Below, one piece after another: positions 44,763-53,458 of a DNA stretch of 64,000 nt (the stretch's first letter is position 1; each line of letters begins with the position of its first letter). Under the pieces are notes generated by a model. The model did no database searches. It was given only the letters and a program-made list of their open reading frames with translations, and had not been told where the DNA came from. The stretch spans positions 24,079-88,078 of the forward strand of contig NZ_JANIJX010000017.1 in assembly GCF_024580735.1 (NCBI RefSeq), in the 5' to 3' direction. This DNA is from Brevibacterium moorei (GTDB lineage Bacteria > Actinomycetota > Actinomycetes > Actinomycetales > Brevibacteriaceae). The translations under genes and the position numbers were made by a program.

Positions 44763-45872
44763 CTAGTTCTCTTCTGCCTGCGCGGCCTCGGCGGCGCGGC
44801 GCTCGCGGCCCTCGAGGATCTGCTCCAACACGATCGTCGCAACACCGCAGACCAGGCCGATGACGGTGGCCAGGAGGCGCTCACCCGCGATGTCCACCCC
44901 GGTGCCCGGATGGCTGACGGCGGTCATGGCCAGGGCCTGCACGGTGATGAAGACGATGCCGATCGCATAGTTGCGCAGGACGAACAGCTCGGTCAGGCCC
45001 TGGGCCAGGACCAAGGTGGTGATGGTGGCCCAGACCGGCATGTCCCACAACAGCAGGGGAGTGGCGATGACGGCGCCGATCAGGGTTCCGGTGAACCGGT
45101 GCAGGGCGCGGATCTTCCAATTGGCGCCGTGTGGTCGGGATGCCATGGCGATCGCGGTGACCGTGCCCCAGTAGGCGTGTTCCGGGGTGGCCAGCCAGCC
45201 GAAGAAGCTGCCCGCAAGGGCCGCAATGAGCACGACCAGGGTGGTCTCGGAGAAGAAGGTGCCCCGTAGGCGGTGAGTCTTCGGCGGGAAATCCTGCGTC
45301 AGATTCGGATTGTGGTGGAAGGACTGGAGGAGCGTGAGGACCAGTGCGAAGGCCCCGGTGCCGGCGGCTGCTACGAAAATCGACAGCGCCTTGGACCCGT
45401 CGACGTCTGCCGTATTGGAGAACGCGCCCGCAGCGAAGGCCACGAACAGTCCGGCCGGGGCGCGCCAGACCCTGGACCGGTTGATCGCGTCGATGCACAC
45501 CGCGTAGACCGCGACGACCAGCACGGAGATCAGCGGGCTGGGCGACCAGGCTGCGCAGGCCACGCCGATCATGATGGCCGCGATCACGGTCAGCCCGCCC
45601 TCGGCCTGGGCCCGCATGGCATGTCGCGGCGGGACGTTGCGGGCGAACAGGGCGGAGAATGCGCCGAAGGCGGCGGCGCCGAACAGGTCGGTGCGCTCGA
45701 ATCCGGTGAGGATGAGAAGCGAAACGATGAGGCACAGCATCGCTTTGATGGAGACCTGGACGTCACCGTTGAGTGGCGAGATCCGCGCGAATTCGCGGGC
45801 GAATGCTGCGGTCCTGCCGGTCTTCCCCCTCGGCTGGTCGGGAGTGGGCGATGACGGGGCCGAGGGGCTCAA
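44763..45872 (-). CDS. FUSC-family membrane protein (aromatic-acid exporter-like)
   Basis: A membrane protein of about 369 residues with two groups of hydrophobic helices (about residues 43-180 and 215-355), the pattern of the FUSC/ArAE family of efflux proteins for aromatic or fusaric-type acids. The loop YWGTVTAIAMASRPHGANWKIRALHRFTGTLIG is the FUSC signature region. The apparent start is TTG at 45872 with AGGA 11 nt upstream, and the start is uncertain. No partner membrane-fusion gene is near. It is followed, after 73 bp, by the end of the GmrSD-like gene on the same strand, so the two may be co-transcribed. Confidence 0.78.
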   Translation of the reverse strand: MSPSAPSSPTPDQPRGKTGRTAAFAREFARISPLNGDVQVSIKAMLCLIVSLLILTGFERTDLFGAAAFGAFSALFARNVPPRHAMRAQAEGGLTVIAAIMIGVACAAWSPSPLISVLVVAVYAVCIDAINRSRVWRAPAGLFVAFAAGAFSNTADVDGSKALSIFVAAAGTGAFALVLTLLQSFHHNPNLTQDFPPKTHRLRGTFFSETTLVVLIAALAGSFFGWLATPEHAYWGTVTAIAMASRPHGANWKIRALHRFTGTLIGAVIATPLLLWDMPVWATITTLVLAQGLTELFVLRNYAIGIVFITVQALAMTAVSHPGTGVDIAGERLLATVIGLVCGVATIVLEQILEGRERRAAEAAQAEEN

Positions 45873-45946
45873 AAGAGATGCAGTCCTTCCACGGGGAACA
45901 GGGATGATGAGTCCATTTTATCGTCTGGTGTGCAGTGCCTCCGTTC

Positions 45947-48394
45947 CTATGCAGAGACCGTGGACTCGACGGATGCCAGTCCGCGCAGCGCGGTGAGCAG
46001 GCTGCCGTCGAGGATGGCCCGGTGGACTGCCTGCGGATCGATGCCCAGGTCCTGCGCCTCGTAGGTGGCGGAAATGAAGGTCAGCAGGGTGTCTGCATCA
46101 GCCCGCGCCAGCTGCGAGCGATCGAAGGTCATCCACGGGGTGCCCGCCTGTGCGAGTTTCATGAAGGCGTTGTCCACATGGAATTCCGCCAGAGCGGTAT
46201 GCAGTTCGGTCACCGTGGCCGAGGTCTCGGCCGGCTGGGCGGCGGTACCTTCCAAAGGCTCCAGAACGTCGATGAACTTCGTCAGGTTGGCATAGTGGGA
46301 GTCTTCTAGGATGCCCGGCTGATCAGGCTGTGAGGTCTCAGGGGCCTGGTCCGCGCGCAGAGTGATGAGAAGGTCGTCGGGATCCAACCCCAGATAGGCG
46401 AACGTCCTCCTGAGCTGTACGACCTTCGTCATGGTGTTGGTGTCTGCATATGCCCACAGACCCGGGACTACCTGCCATTCCTTCTTCATATGTACGGGCA
46501 TGCGGTCGGAAGCCACCAGCCAGTCCTGGTCGGTGGCGAACTCGAATACCCGGTCGCGGTAATTCTCGGCAAGGATTGTCAGGACCCGGATGAACAGATC
46601 CCGCCAGCTACGCACGGTCGCCGCTGCGTCCTGATACTCGAATCGCACGGCATCGCGGCCCTTGAAATCCGTGTCGGTTCCCAGCGGTTCGACCGGTAGC
46701 TGGGGCTTGGGCGGGACGAAGGAAGTCTGTGGGTAGTCCCAGTAGGCCAGGGCCTCGCGCACCAGACGTTCGGACCGGGCGCGGAGCTGCTCCACGGTCC
46801 ACACGGGGGATTCCTTCATCTCCTGGTTGAGGCGGTAGGGGGAGTGGGCGAAGCCGTTCTCCGTTGTGCGCTTCTGTTCATAGGGGGAATTGGAGTACGA
46901 GGAGTTATAGCCGGTGACCGTCAGGTTGCCGATCCGGTGCAGCCAGGTTTCATGGATTTCCGTAGCATCCTGGCCGAGCTCGGCCCGCCACGCTTCCGTG
47001 AGTGTCTGCGGCATGATGTGTTCGACGCTCAACGTCCCCTCGGCTAGGCGTCCGGCGATATCGCGCACATCGTTGGAGTCCCCGTTCTCCAAGCACTCGA
47101 ACATGTACTGGCGGCGTTCGGACCGGATCTTGTAGAGGTTGTGGGTGGCGAAGTCCTCGGCGAACCATTGATCGTCTGGGAAGATTCCGCTGCCCTCGCG
47201 GCGGCGCAGGGAGTAAGCCAAGACGTCTGAGAACCTGCTGCCGGGCGTCTGGATGCGGCGCAGTTCCGCGTATAAAGTCGCAAAGACCTTGTTGAGGCCG
47301 TTAGTCGGGATATCGCAGGCGAAGCGGCGGAACATATAGGACTCAATGATGTCGATGACCCGGACGAATTCGCCTTCGGACAGTGCGCCGGCACGGAAGT
47401 CGGCGATCACCGGCATGAAGAACGGCAGGGCCACATCCTGGCGCAGGATGTTCAACTTGCGCAGTTTGGCGTCTGCCGCCTTCGACCCTGTGTCCGCGGC
47501 GCGGACCCGGCGGTAACAATCCGAATAGTCCCGGACCTCGGCCAGGAGAGCGGCGCCACGCAAGCCGGTGTCGGCGGCGAATTTCTTGAAGGATTCGTAT
47601 ACTCGGTCGAAGCGTGGGGTCTTCGAGGTCTTGGCGGTGAGGTACCAGCGCAGGAAGTCATCGGTCTCGTAACCGACATTGACCTCGATGCGGTTCCAGA
47701 AGTCTTCGTAGACGACTTCCTGGTCCTTCGCGGATAGGCCCATCAGCACCAGGTTGCGGATCTTGTCGGCTTCGGACAGAGCCAAACCTGTTGAGTTCAG
47801 GCTTTCGAAGATGCGCTGGGGATCGTCCTCGGGTTCGAGGTCCAAGTGCATGACCTCCAGACGGCAGATGGCGTCCCAGATCTGGTCGGCGTCGAGGCCC
47901 AGCTTGGGGAGCTCGGTGAGGAAGTAACGGTAGTTCGCGGTGACATTGGACCGCTCGATGAATTCGGATTCCGGTCCGAAGAGCCGTCGGTACGCCCGCG
48001 CATCGTTCTTGACCGGTTTGAGCTTGAAACGGGTATCGCCTGTGGCCTGATCCTTGAGTAGGTAATTCCGGCGCAGCCGTTCTCCCAAACCCGGGTCGGG
48101 CGCCTCGATAGCGCCATCGTCGACCAGGCGGGACAGGGCCAACATCAGCAGACTGACCGTGGTCAGACGCTGTTGGCCGTCGATTACGACCCATTCCCAT
48201 GAACTGTCGGGCTTACCCACCACCGCCCCGAAGAAGTGCTTGCGGCGACCGGTTGCAATGAGCTCTGCGAGGTCGTCGAGGAGCTGTCGACAGTTGTCGA
48301 TCTTCCAGTCGTAATTGCGCTGGTAGACGGGGATGACCAGCTCTTTGTCTCGGGAATCATAGATCTTGTAGACCTCGGTAACTTGACCACGCAT
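45947..48394 (-). CDS. DUF262/DUF1524 GmrSD-like nuclease
   Basis: An 815-residue protein of the GmrSD family. The N-terminal DUF262 (ParB-like) domain has IPVYQRNYDW (21-30) and the NTP-binding VIDGQQRLTTVSLL (70-83). The DUF1524 HNH-type nuclease follows near residues 455-510 (VEHIMPQTL ... HRIGNLTVTGYNSSYSN). About 250 further residues form a C-terminal region that I do not recognise. GmrSD proteins are type IV restriction enzymes that cut glucosylated-hydroxymethylcytosine phage DNA. Whether this protein has that specificity is unknown. It appears solitary, with no methyltransferase nearby, and has a markedly less G/C-biased coding sequence than its neighbours, which suggests acquisition. 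Confidence 0.83.
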   Translation of the reverse strand: MRGQVTEVYKIYDSRDKELVIPVYQRNYDWKIDNCRQLLDDLAELIATGRRKHFFGAVVGKPDSSWEWVVIDGQQRLTTVSLLMLALSRLVDDGAIEAPDPGLGERLRRNYLLKDQATGDTRFKLKPVKNDARAYRRLFGPESEFIERSNVTANYRYFLTELPKLGLDADQIWDAICRLEVMHLDLEPEDDPQRIFESLNSTGLALSEADKIRNLVLMGLSAKDQEVVYEDFWNRIEVNVGYETDDFLRWYLTAKTSKTPRFDRVYESFKKFAADTGLRGAALLAEVRDYSDCYRRVRAADTGSKAADAKLRKLNILRQDVALPFFMPVIADFRAGALSEGEFVRVIDIIESYMFRRFACDIPTNGLNKVFATLYAELRRIQTPGSRFSDVLAYSLRRREGSGIFPDDQWFAEDFATHNLYKIRSERRQYMFECLENGDSNDVRDIAGRLAEGTLSVEHIMPQTLTEAWRAELGQDATEIHETWLHRIGNLTVTGYNSSYSNSPYEQKRTTENGFAHSPYRLNQEMKESPVWTVEQLRARSERLVREALAYWDYPQTSFVPPKPQLPVEPLGTDTDFKGRDAVRFEYQDAAATVRSWRDLFIRVLTILAENYRDRVFEFATDQDWLVASDRMPVHMKKEWQVVPGLWAYADTNTMTKVVQLRRTFAYLGLDPDDLLITLRADQAPETSQPDQPGILEDSHYANLTKFIDVLEPLEGTAAQPAETSATVTELHTALAEFHVDNAFMKLAQAGTPWMTFDRSQLARADADTLLTFISATYEAQDLGIDPQAVHRAILDGSLLTALRGLASVESTVSA

Positions 48395-48543
48395 GTCTTG
48401 AGGCTATCGGAACACAGGGCGGAGCTCCCGGTCTTCCATCCCGTGAACGGTCGCGGATTCTGGGAACATCCCACCCTGGTCCGGCAGGGCCCATCCGGCG
48501 TAGGGTGGCCTTATATAAACATTCGCCTATGAAAGGACATGCG

Positions 48544-49593
48544 ATGAAGGCCGTCGTCTTCGAAGAATTCCAGACATTCCCCGTCCTCAAGGACGTGGAC
48601 AAGCCCACCCCCGGACCCGGCGAGGTCCTCCTCAAGGTCGCCGGCGCCGGCTGCTGCCACTCCGACGTCTCCGTGTTCCAGGACTACACGCCGGAAACCG
48701 GCAGCCACACGAAGCCGCCGTTCATCCTCGGCCACGAGACCGCCGGCTGGGTCGAAGAGGTCGGCACCGGCGTGACCGGCTTCGCCAAGGGCGATGCCTA
48801 CCTGGTCTACGGGCCCACCGGCTGCGGCCACTGCCCGCGCTGCGTGGCCGGCCAGGAGAACTACTGCGAGAACGTGGAGACCAACGAATCGCTGGCCATC
48901 GGCCTGGGCCGCGACGGCGGCATGGCCGAGTACATGAAGGTACCCGCCCGCAACCTCGTGCCGCTGGGCGATGCCGACCCGGTCGCCGCCGCACCACTGG
49001 CCGACGCCGCCCTGACCCCCTACCACGCGGTCAAGGCCGCGCTGCCCAAGCTGGCCGGCGGCGGCAAGTACGCACTGGTCATCGGCCTGGGCGGGCTGGG
49101 CCAGATCGCCATCCAGATCCTCAAAGCCCTGACCGGCGCCACCATCATCGCCACCGATATGAAGCCCGAGGCGATGGCCAAGGCCGAGGCCGCCGGTGCC
49201 GTCACCGTGCCCGGCGGCGAGGGCCAGGTCGAGAAGATCCTGGAGCTCACCGGGGGCCGCGGCGTTGACGCCGCCTTCGACTTCGTCGGCATCGCCCCGA
49301 CGATCGCCACGGCCCAGGCCGCCGCCGGGGTCGGTTCGCGCGTGACCGTCGTCGGCATCGCCGGCGGCAAGGCCGAATTCGACTGGTACACCCGCCCCTA
49401 TGAGCAGGAACTGCTGGGCGTCTACTGGGGCTCCATCTCCGAACTGCACGAGGTCGCCGGCATGTACCGTGCGGGCCAGATCAAGCCGGAGATCGAAACC
49501 TATTCGATGGACGACGCGCTGGTGGCCTACCGGAAGCTGGTCGACGGCAAGCTGTCCGCCCGCGCCGTCGTCGTGCCTAACCCGAAGGCCTGA
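48544..49593 (+). CDS. Zinc-dependent alcohol dehydrogenase (MDR family)
   Basis: A 349-residue medium-chain dehydrogenase. The catalytic zinc ligands lie in AGAGCCHSDVS and GHETAG, the structural zinc loop is CGHCPRCVAGQENYC, and the NAD-binding motif is GLGGLGQIA. The ATG at 48544 has AAAGGA six bases upstream. Short in-frame extensions upstream (48505, 48529) lack such a site. A TATATAAA stretch at about 48510 may form the -10 region. Substrate is not evident. It is followed by a hairpin repeat, and its codon use is strongly G/C-biased, in contrast to the divergent nuclease gene. Confidence 0.88.
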   Translation: MKAVVFEEFQTFPVLKDVDKPTPGPGEVLLKVAGAGCCHSDVSVFQDYTPETGSHTKPPFILGHETAGWVEEVGTGVTGFAKGDAYLVYGPTGCGHCPRCVAGQENYCENVETNESLAIGLGRDGGMAEYMKVPARNLVPLGDADPVAAAPLADAALTPYHAVKAALPKLAGGGKYALVIGLGGLGQIAIQILKALTGATIIATDMKPEAMAKAEAAGAVTVPGGEGQVEKILELTGGRGVDAAFDFVGIAPTIATAQAAAGVGSRVTVVGIAGGKAEFDWYTRPYEQELLGVYWGSISELHEVAGMYRAGQIKPEIETYSMDDALVAYRKLVDGKLSARAVVVPNPKA

Positions 49594-49600
49594 GCTTCAT

Positions 49601-49696
49601 CCAGCCAGCTGAGTTCCACTACATCCTGGTTTGTCGAAATTCAGCCCGAAATGCCGATATATCGACAATCCGGGGCGTAGTGGAACCTGTGGCTGG
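49601..49696. repeat. Hairpin repeat element, copy 1 of a related pair
   Basis: Nested imperfect inverted repeats begin 8 nt after the ADH stop: CCAGCCA/TGGCTGG outside, GTTCCACTAC/GTAGTGGAAC (49613-49622 with 49677-49686), and TTGTCGA/TCGACAA inside. The core shares ordered blocks with the element at 51653-51722. Confidence 0.75.
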
Positions 49697-49709
49697 TAGA
49701 CTAATTGGG

Positions 49710-50174
49710 ATGCCGGGCGATACTGTGCCGGCCAGTGGCTGCCAGAACAACGGCGGATACCGTTAGCAGTCCTTCCACTTTTCCGCGCAATCCCTTTTTC
49801 AGCGCGGCGACGAATCGAAGCATATCTTCACCACAGCTCAACCATTTCAATCATCGTCCCTGCCCGCTTCACCCAAGCATCGGCACAACAGGGTCCCCCA
49901 GGACCGTCGTCAGAGCGGCCCCGAGTCATCATTCCTGGCACCGCCCATCGGATCCCCCACCGCCACGCCGACGACGACGTGGCGCAGGGTAGATCACCAT
50001 ACCTTCGCCGGCAATCGCGGCGGAGACTACGCGGGCTACATCTTTAAGGCCGATGGCCGGTACACCTATACCGACCAGGTGGGTCGCTGCATCGGCAGTT
50101 TCCCCGATCTGACCACGGCTATGACTGTCGGCGCGATGGCTGCCGGGCTGGGCCTCCAACCCAGCGCCGCCTGA
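49710..50174 (+). pseudogene. Possible decayed reading frame in a gene-poor 690-bp gap
   Basis: Between the ADH stop and the next gene no intact gene is convincing. One frame opens at ATG 49710 (TAGACT 7 nt upstream), meets TAG at 49764 and is then open to TGA at 50172. Its last 60 codons (from about 49989) show G/C-rich third positions and a protein-like sequence (HTFAGNRGGDYAGYIFKADG, then GRYTYTDQVGRCIGSFPDL). The middle part is low-complexity. It may be the remnant of a small gene or chance. I recognise no family. Confidence 0.3.
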
Positions 50175-50284
50175 GCCTCACCCCGCCGGGCGTGGGCTGC
50201 TGCGGTGGGGCCCATGACCGCGTAGAGTCGTCGAAAAGACCGGACGCACCCGGACCGACCGTCCGCGGCGATTGGGAGGACGCG

Positions 50285-51637
50285 ATGGACAGCAGCACAC
50301 CTGGCACCCAGGACATCTCCGAACTCGGCAGCCCCGAGCGGGCCCTGCTCGACGGCTTCCGCGACTGGCTGCTGGTCCGTGCGGTGGCCGAGGTCGCCTC
50401 GGCCACCGAGGACGCCGCCGGCGACGAGCCCGCCGACGGCCCGGACTCCACCGCACCGTTCGCCGTGGACTCCACGCTATCGCCCGAAATGGCCGCCGAG
50501 GATGCGCGTCAGACGGTGGAATTGGTCGAGCACCTGTTCCGTCTGGCGCCCACCCTGGACGATTCCTACACCCTGGCCCGGCCCGACGAGGAGCTGGTCG
50601 AGGCCCTGCTGTCCGACGCCGAATCGCTGGCGAGCGAACCGCTGGAGGATGCGGTGGACGCCGAACAGCTCGAAGCGCTGCTGGCCGAGAACCCCGACTA
50701 CCTGGAGGAGGTCACACAGGCGCAGGCGCAGTTCCCCACCGTCGTCGCCCTGGCCCTGGACGACTACCTGCAGTACCTCCTCGAACTCGACCGCCCGGAT
50801 GTGCCATCGGCCGAACTGTCCCAGGCCCACGACCTCATCCAGTTCCGGCTGTTCAGCATGGTCGACATCGGCGATCAACTGCTGCTCGACACACCGGGCG
50901 GCGCCGGCGCGGACGGACTGGGCACCGGGGGCCACACGCCCCGCCTGGCCGATGCCTTCGAAGAACCGCCCGCGGACACGGTCCTGGCCGCGACCTCGGC
51001 CATCAAACCGGTGGCCGCGATCGAACGACTGCTGGACTGGCTGGGCGATGGCCGCCCGCTCTCGGGCGCCGGGTCAGTGCAGACCGCCGACATCGAGTCG
51101 CTGGCCGGCCTGCTGGGGATCACCGCGGACGTGCGCGGCGTGCAGTCGGCCTGGGAGGTGCCGCACCTGGCGGTGTGGCTGCACACCCTGGAGACCAGTG
51201 GGGTGCTGGAATACACGGACGAGCGCGTGCTGCCGGGGCCCCGGGCGGAGTCCTTCGGCGCGACGCGCGAGGTGGAGCGGGCCGGCCTGCGCGCGGCGAT
51301 CGTCGCCAACTACGTCGAGGACGTGTTGTCCTATTACACCTACGACGCCGCCGAGGCCGACCCCGCCGGAGCCGGCCGCGCCCTGCCACTGCTGCTGGGG
51401 ACGCTCACGGCCGCGCTGCTCTACGGCGAGCCGGACGCCGACATCGAGGCGGCGGCGCCGGCCGCGGCACAGCTGCCGGCCGTGGCCCGCGAGGTGCTGG
51501 CCCGGTTCGTCTCCGACGGCGTGCTGGTGGCCCATCCCGACACCCCCGAACGCCCCTACGAGGTCCCGGCCGGCATCGCGCACGCCGTCGCCGATGTGGT
51601 CTCGGACGCCACCGAGGCCCTCTGGGAGGACCGCTGA
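50285..51637 (+). CDS. Unknown 450-residue acidic protein
   Basis: I do not recognise this gene. The ATG at 50285 has a strong GGGAGGA five bases upstream, and TAGAGT at 50222-50227 may be its -10 box. The coding sequence is strongly G/C-biased at third positions, so it is a real gene. The product is acidic and helical, with no signal peptide or membrane segment and no obvious catalytic motif. A first conserved-looking part (about 1-235) and a second (about 245-450) are separated by a Gly-rich stretch. The second part resembles a winged-helix-like segment in places (SLAGLLGITADVRGVQSAWEVPHLAVWLHTLETSGVLEY). The gene ends 15 nt before a long hairpin element. Confidence 0.75.
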   Translation: MDSSTPGTQDISELGSPERALLDGFRDWLLVRAVAEVASATEDAAGDEPADGPDSTAPFAVDSTLSPEMAAEDARQTVELVEHLFRLAPTLDDSYTLARPDEELVEALLSDAESLASEPLEDAVDAEQLEALLAENPDYLEEVTQAQAQFPTVVALALDDYLQYLLELDRPDVPSAELSQAHDLIQFRLFSMVDIGDQLLLDTPGGAGADGLGTGGHTPRLADAFEEPPADTVLAATSAIKPVAAIERLLDWLGDGRPLSGAGSVQTADIESLAGLLGITADVRGVQSAWEVPHLAVWLHTLETSGVLEYTDERVLPGPRAESFGATREVERAGLRAAIVANYVEDVLSYYTYDAAEADPAGAGRALPLLLGTLTAALLYGEPDADIEAAAPAAAQLPAVAREVLARFVSDGVLVAHPDTPERPYEVPAGIAHAVADVVSDATEALWEDR

Positions 51638-51652
51638 CCGCACCTCTGGCCG

Positions 51653-51722
51653 TCCACTACGTGACGAAATGTCGAAATCCGGGCTGATTCGCCCAGAAAT
51701 CGACATTTCGTGACGTAGTGGA
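51653..51722. repeat. Hairpin repeat element, copy 2 of a related pair
   Basis: Arms 51653-51674 and 51701-51722 are 22 bp and differ at one position, with an inner GGGC/GCCC stem (51681-51684 and 51691-51694). It fills the gap between the converging stops of the unknown protein gene and glnK. Blocks TCCACTAC, TGTCGAAAT, CGACA and CGTAGTGGAACTG are shared with the element at 49601-49696. Confidence 0.8.
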
Positions 51723-51731
51723 ACTGGAAGG

Positions 51732-52070
51732 TCAGATGGCGTCGGTGCCGGTTTCGCCGGTGCGCACGCGGACCACCCTGGACACCGGGGTGGCCCAGAT
51801 CTTCCCGTCGCCGATCTGACCGGTGTGGGCGGCCTCGGCGATCGCCTGGATCGCGGCGTCCACGGACTCGTCGGCCACGACGATCTCCAGGGAGATCTTC
51901 GGCAGGAATTCCACCCGCACCTTCTGGGAGCGGTAGACCTCGACCTTGCCGGCCTGAGTGCCGTGGCCCTTGGCCTCGTAGACGGTCATGCCGGTGATGC
52001 CGACCTCGTCCAGGGCCGTTTTGACCGGTCCCAGGGCGCTGGGCTGGAGGATTGCGGTGATGAGTTGCAT
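51732..52070 (-). CDS. glnK: PII signal-transduction protein (GlnK/GlnB) lacking Tyr51
   Basis: A 112-residue PII protein of standard length. The N-terminus MQLITAILQPSALGPVKTAL and the C-terminal GDGKIWATPVSRVVRVRTGE (with Lys at the ATP site) are typical. In the T-loop (residues 37-55) Tyr46 is kept but position 51, the uridylylated or adenylylated Tyr of most GlnB/GlnK proteins, is Val. AGGAA stands upstream of the ATG. It lies 46 bp after amtB on the same strand, the usual arrangement for a PII protein that gates the ammonium channel. Signalling here would have to rely on nucleotide and 2-oxoglutarate binding or a different modification. Confidence 0.93.
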   Translation of the reverse strand: MQLITAILQPSALGPVKTALDEVGITGMTVYEAKGHGTQAGKVEVYRSQKVRVEFLPKISLEIVVADESVDAAIQAIAEAAHTGQIGDGKIWATPVSRVVRVRTGETGTDAI

Positions 52071-52116
52071 GGTGCTTCCTTCGTGGTAGTTCTCGGCCGC
52101 GGTGCGGCCCGGCCGA

Positions 52117-53388
52117 TCAGGCGCGGATATCGTCCAGATCGTACGCGGTCTCCGCGTGCAGGGTGGTGTCCAGGCCCGCGGCCTCCGCGGCCCCGTCGAC
52201 TCGCAGGCCCATCGTCTTCTTGATCACCCAGGCGATCAGGCTGGTGACGATGAAGGTGTAGGCGAACACCGCGACGACCGCGATGGCCTCGCGCCCCAGC
52301 AGGGTGAGGTCGCCGCCGTAGAGCAGACCGGCCTCGCCCGCGGGGGAATCGGGGGCGGCCAGGAAGCCGATGGCCAGGGTGCCGAAGATGCCGGGGAACA
52401 TGTGGATCGCCACCGCGTCCAGGGCGTCGTCGTAGCCCAGCCGCTCCTTGAGCCCCAGCGTGGCGAAGGCGATCATCCCGGCGATCAGGCCGATGAGCAC
52501 CGCGCCCAGCGGCGACACCGAGTTCGCCGCCGGCGTGATGCCCACCAGGCCGGCCAGGATGCCGGAGATGGCGCCCAGGGAGGTGGCGAACTTCCGGCGC
52601 AGCCGCTCGACGAACAGCCAGCCCAACAGTCCGGCGCAGGAGGCGATGAGCGTATTGGCCAGGGCCACCCCGGCGCTTTCGTTGATCCCGCCCGAGGAGC
52701 CGCCGTTGAAGCCGTACCAGCCCACCATCAGCAGCCCCGCGCCGATGATCGCCACCGGCAGATTGCCCGGCCGGCCCACCGCGGGGAAGTTCTTGCGCTT
52801 GCCCAGGAAGATCGCCAGCACCAGGGCCGCGACGCCCGCGTTCATGTGCACCGCGGTGCCGCCGGCGAAGTCCAGGGACTGGATCTTATTGGCGATCCAG
52901 CCGCCGGTGACGGATCCGTCCTCGGAGTCGAAGGCGAAGACCCAGTGGGCCACCGGGAAGTAGACCAGAGTGGCCCAGACTCCGGCGAAGACCAGCCAGC
53001 TGGAGAACTTCATCCGGCCCTCGACGGCCCCGCCGATGATGCCGACGGTCAGTCCGGCGAAGATCAGCTGGAAGACCGCGATGAGGATCGCGGGCACAGC
53101 CCCCGGCGCGGTTTCCTCGCCCAGCAGCGAGCCGATGCCGAACAGTCCGGCGGGATTGCCGATCAGGCCCAGCCCGCCGGCGGAATCGCCCAGGGTCAGC
53201 CCGTAGCCGTAGAGGACCCACAGGACGGCGGTGACGGCGAATCCGCCGAACACGATCATGACGGTGTTGAGGATGTTCTTGGTGCGGGACAGGCCCCCGT
53301 AGTACAGGGCCAGGCCGGGCAGCATCAGGGTGACCGCGACGGTCGCCGTGAGCATCCAGCCGGAGTTGATCATCGATTCTGTATCCAT
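52117..53388 (-). CDS. amtB: AmtB ammonium channel
   Basis: A 423-residue channel with eleven predicted helices. It has GLALYYGGLSRTKNILNT at helix 1, DFAGGTAVHMNAGVAALVLA with the first pore His and the essential Asp, and DAVAIHMFPGIFGTLAIGF with the second pore His. The ATG has AAGGAA upstream. It is followed by glnK on the same strand, so ammonium uptake would be regulated by the PII protein. A Met-rich first 10 residues replace the cleavable leader of some enteric AmtB proteins. Upstream lies the amidohydrolase of the next operon, with a 70-bp gap. Confidence 0.93.
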   Translation of the reverse strand: MDTESMINSGWMLTATVAVTLMLPGLALYYGGLSRTKNILNTVMIVFGGFAVTAVLWVLYGYGLTLGDSAGGLGLIGNPAGLFGIGSLLGEETAPGAVPAILIAVFQLIFAGLTVGIIGGAVEGRMKFSSWLVFAGVWATLVYFPVAHWVFAFDSEDGSVTGGWIANKIQSLDFAGGTAVHMNAGVAALVLAIFLGKRKNFPAVGRPGNLPVAIIGAGLLMVGWYGFNGGSSGGINESAGVALANTLIASCAGLLGWLFVERLRRKFATSLGAISGILAGLVGITPAANSVSPLGAVLIGLIAGMIAFATLGLKERLGYDDALDAVAIHMFPGIFGTLAIGFLAAPDSPAGEAGLLYGGDLTLLGREAIAVVAVFAYTFIVTSLIAWVIKKTMGLRVDGAAEAAGLDTTLHAETAYDLDDIRA

Positions 53389-53458
53389 GCTCGTTCCTTG
53401 TCTTCCAACAGGGCGGTCCTTCGAAGGGGACAGCGGGGCGGGGTGGAGCGTTTCGGGG

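Noticed and set aside
49705..49992. 95-residue plus-strand frame in the ADH downstream gap
   Set aside because: It is Ser/Pro/Arg-rich low-complexity sequence with no Shine-Dalgarno. Another frame of the same stretch shows a more protein-like trace.
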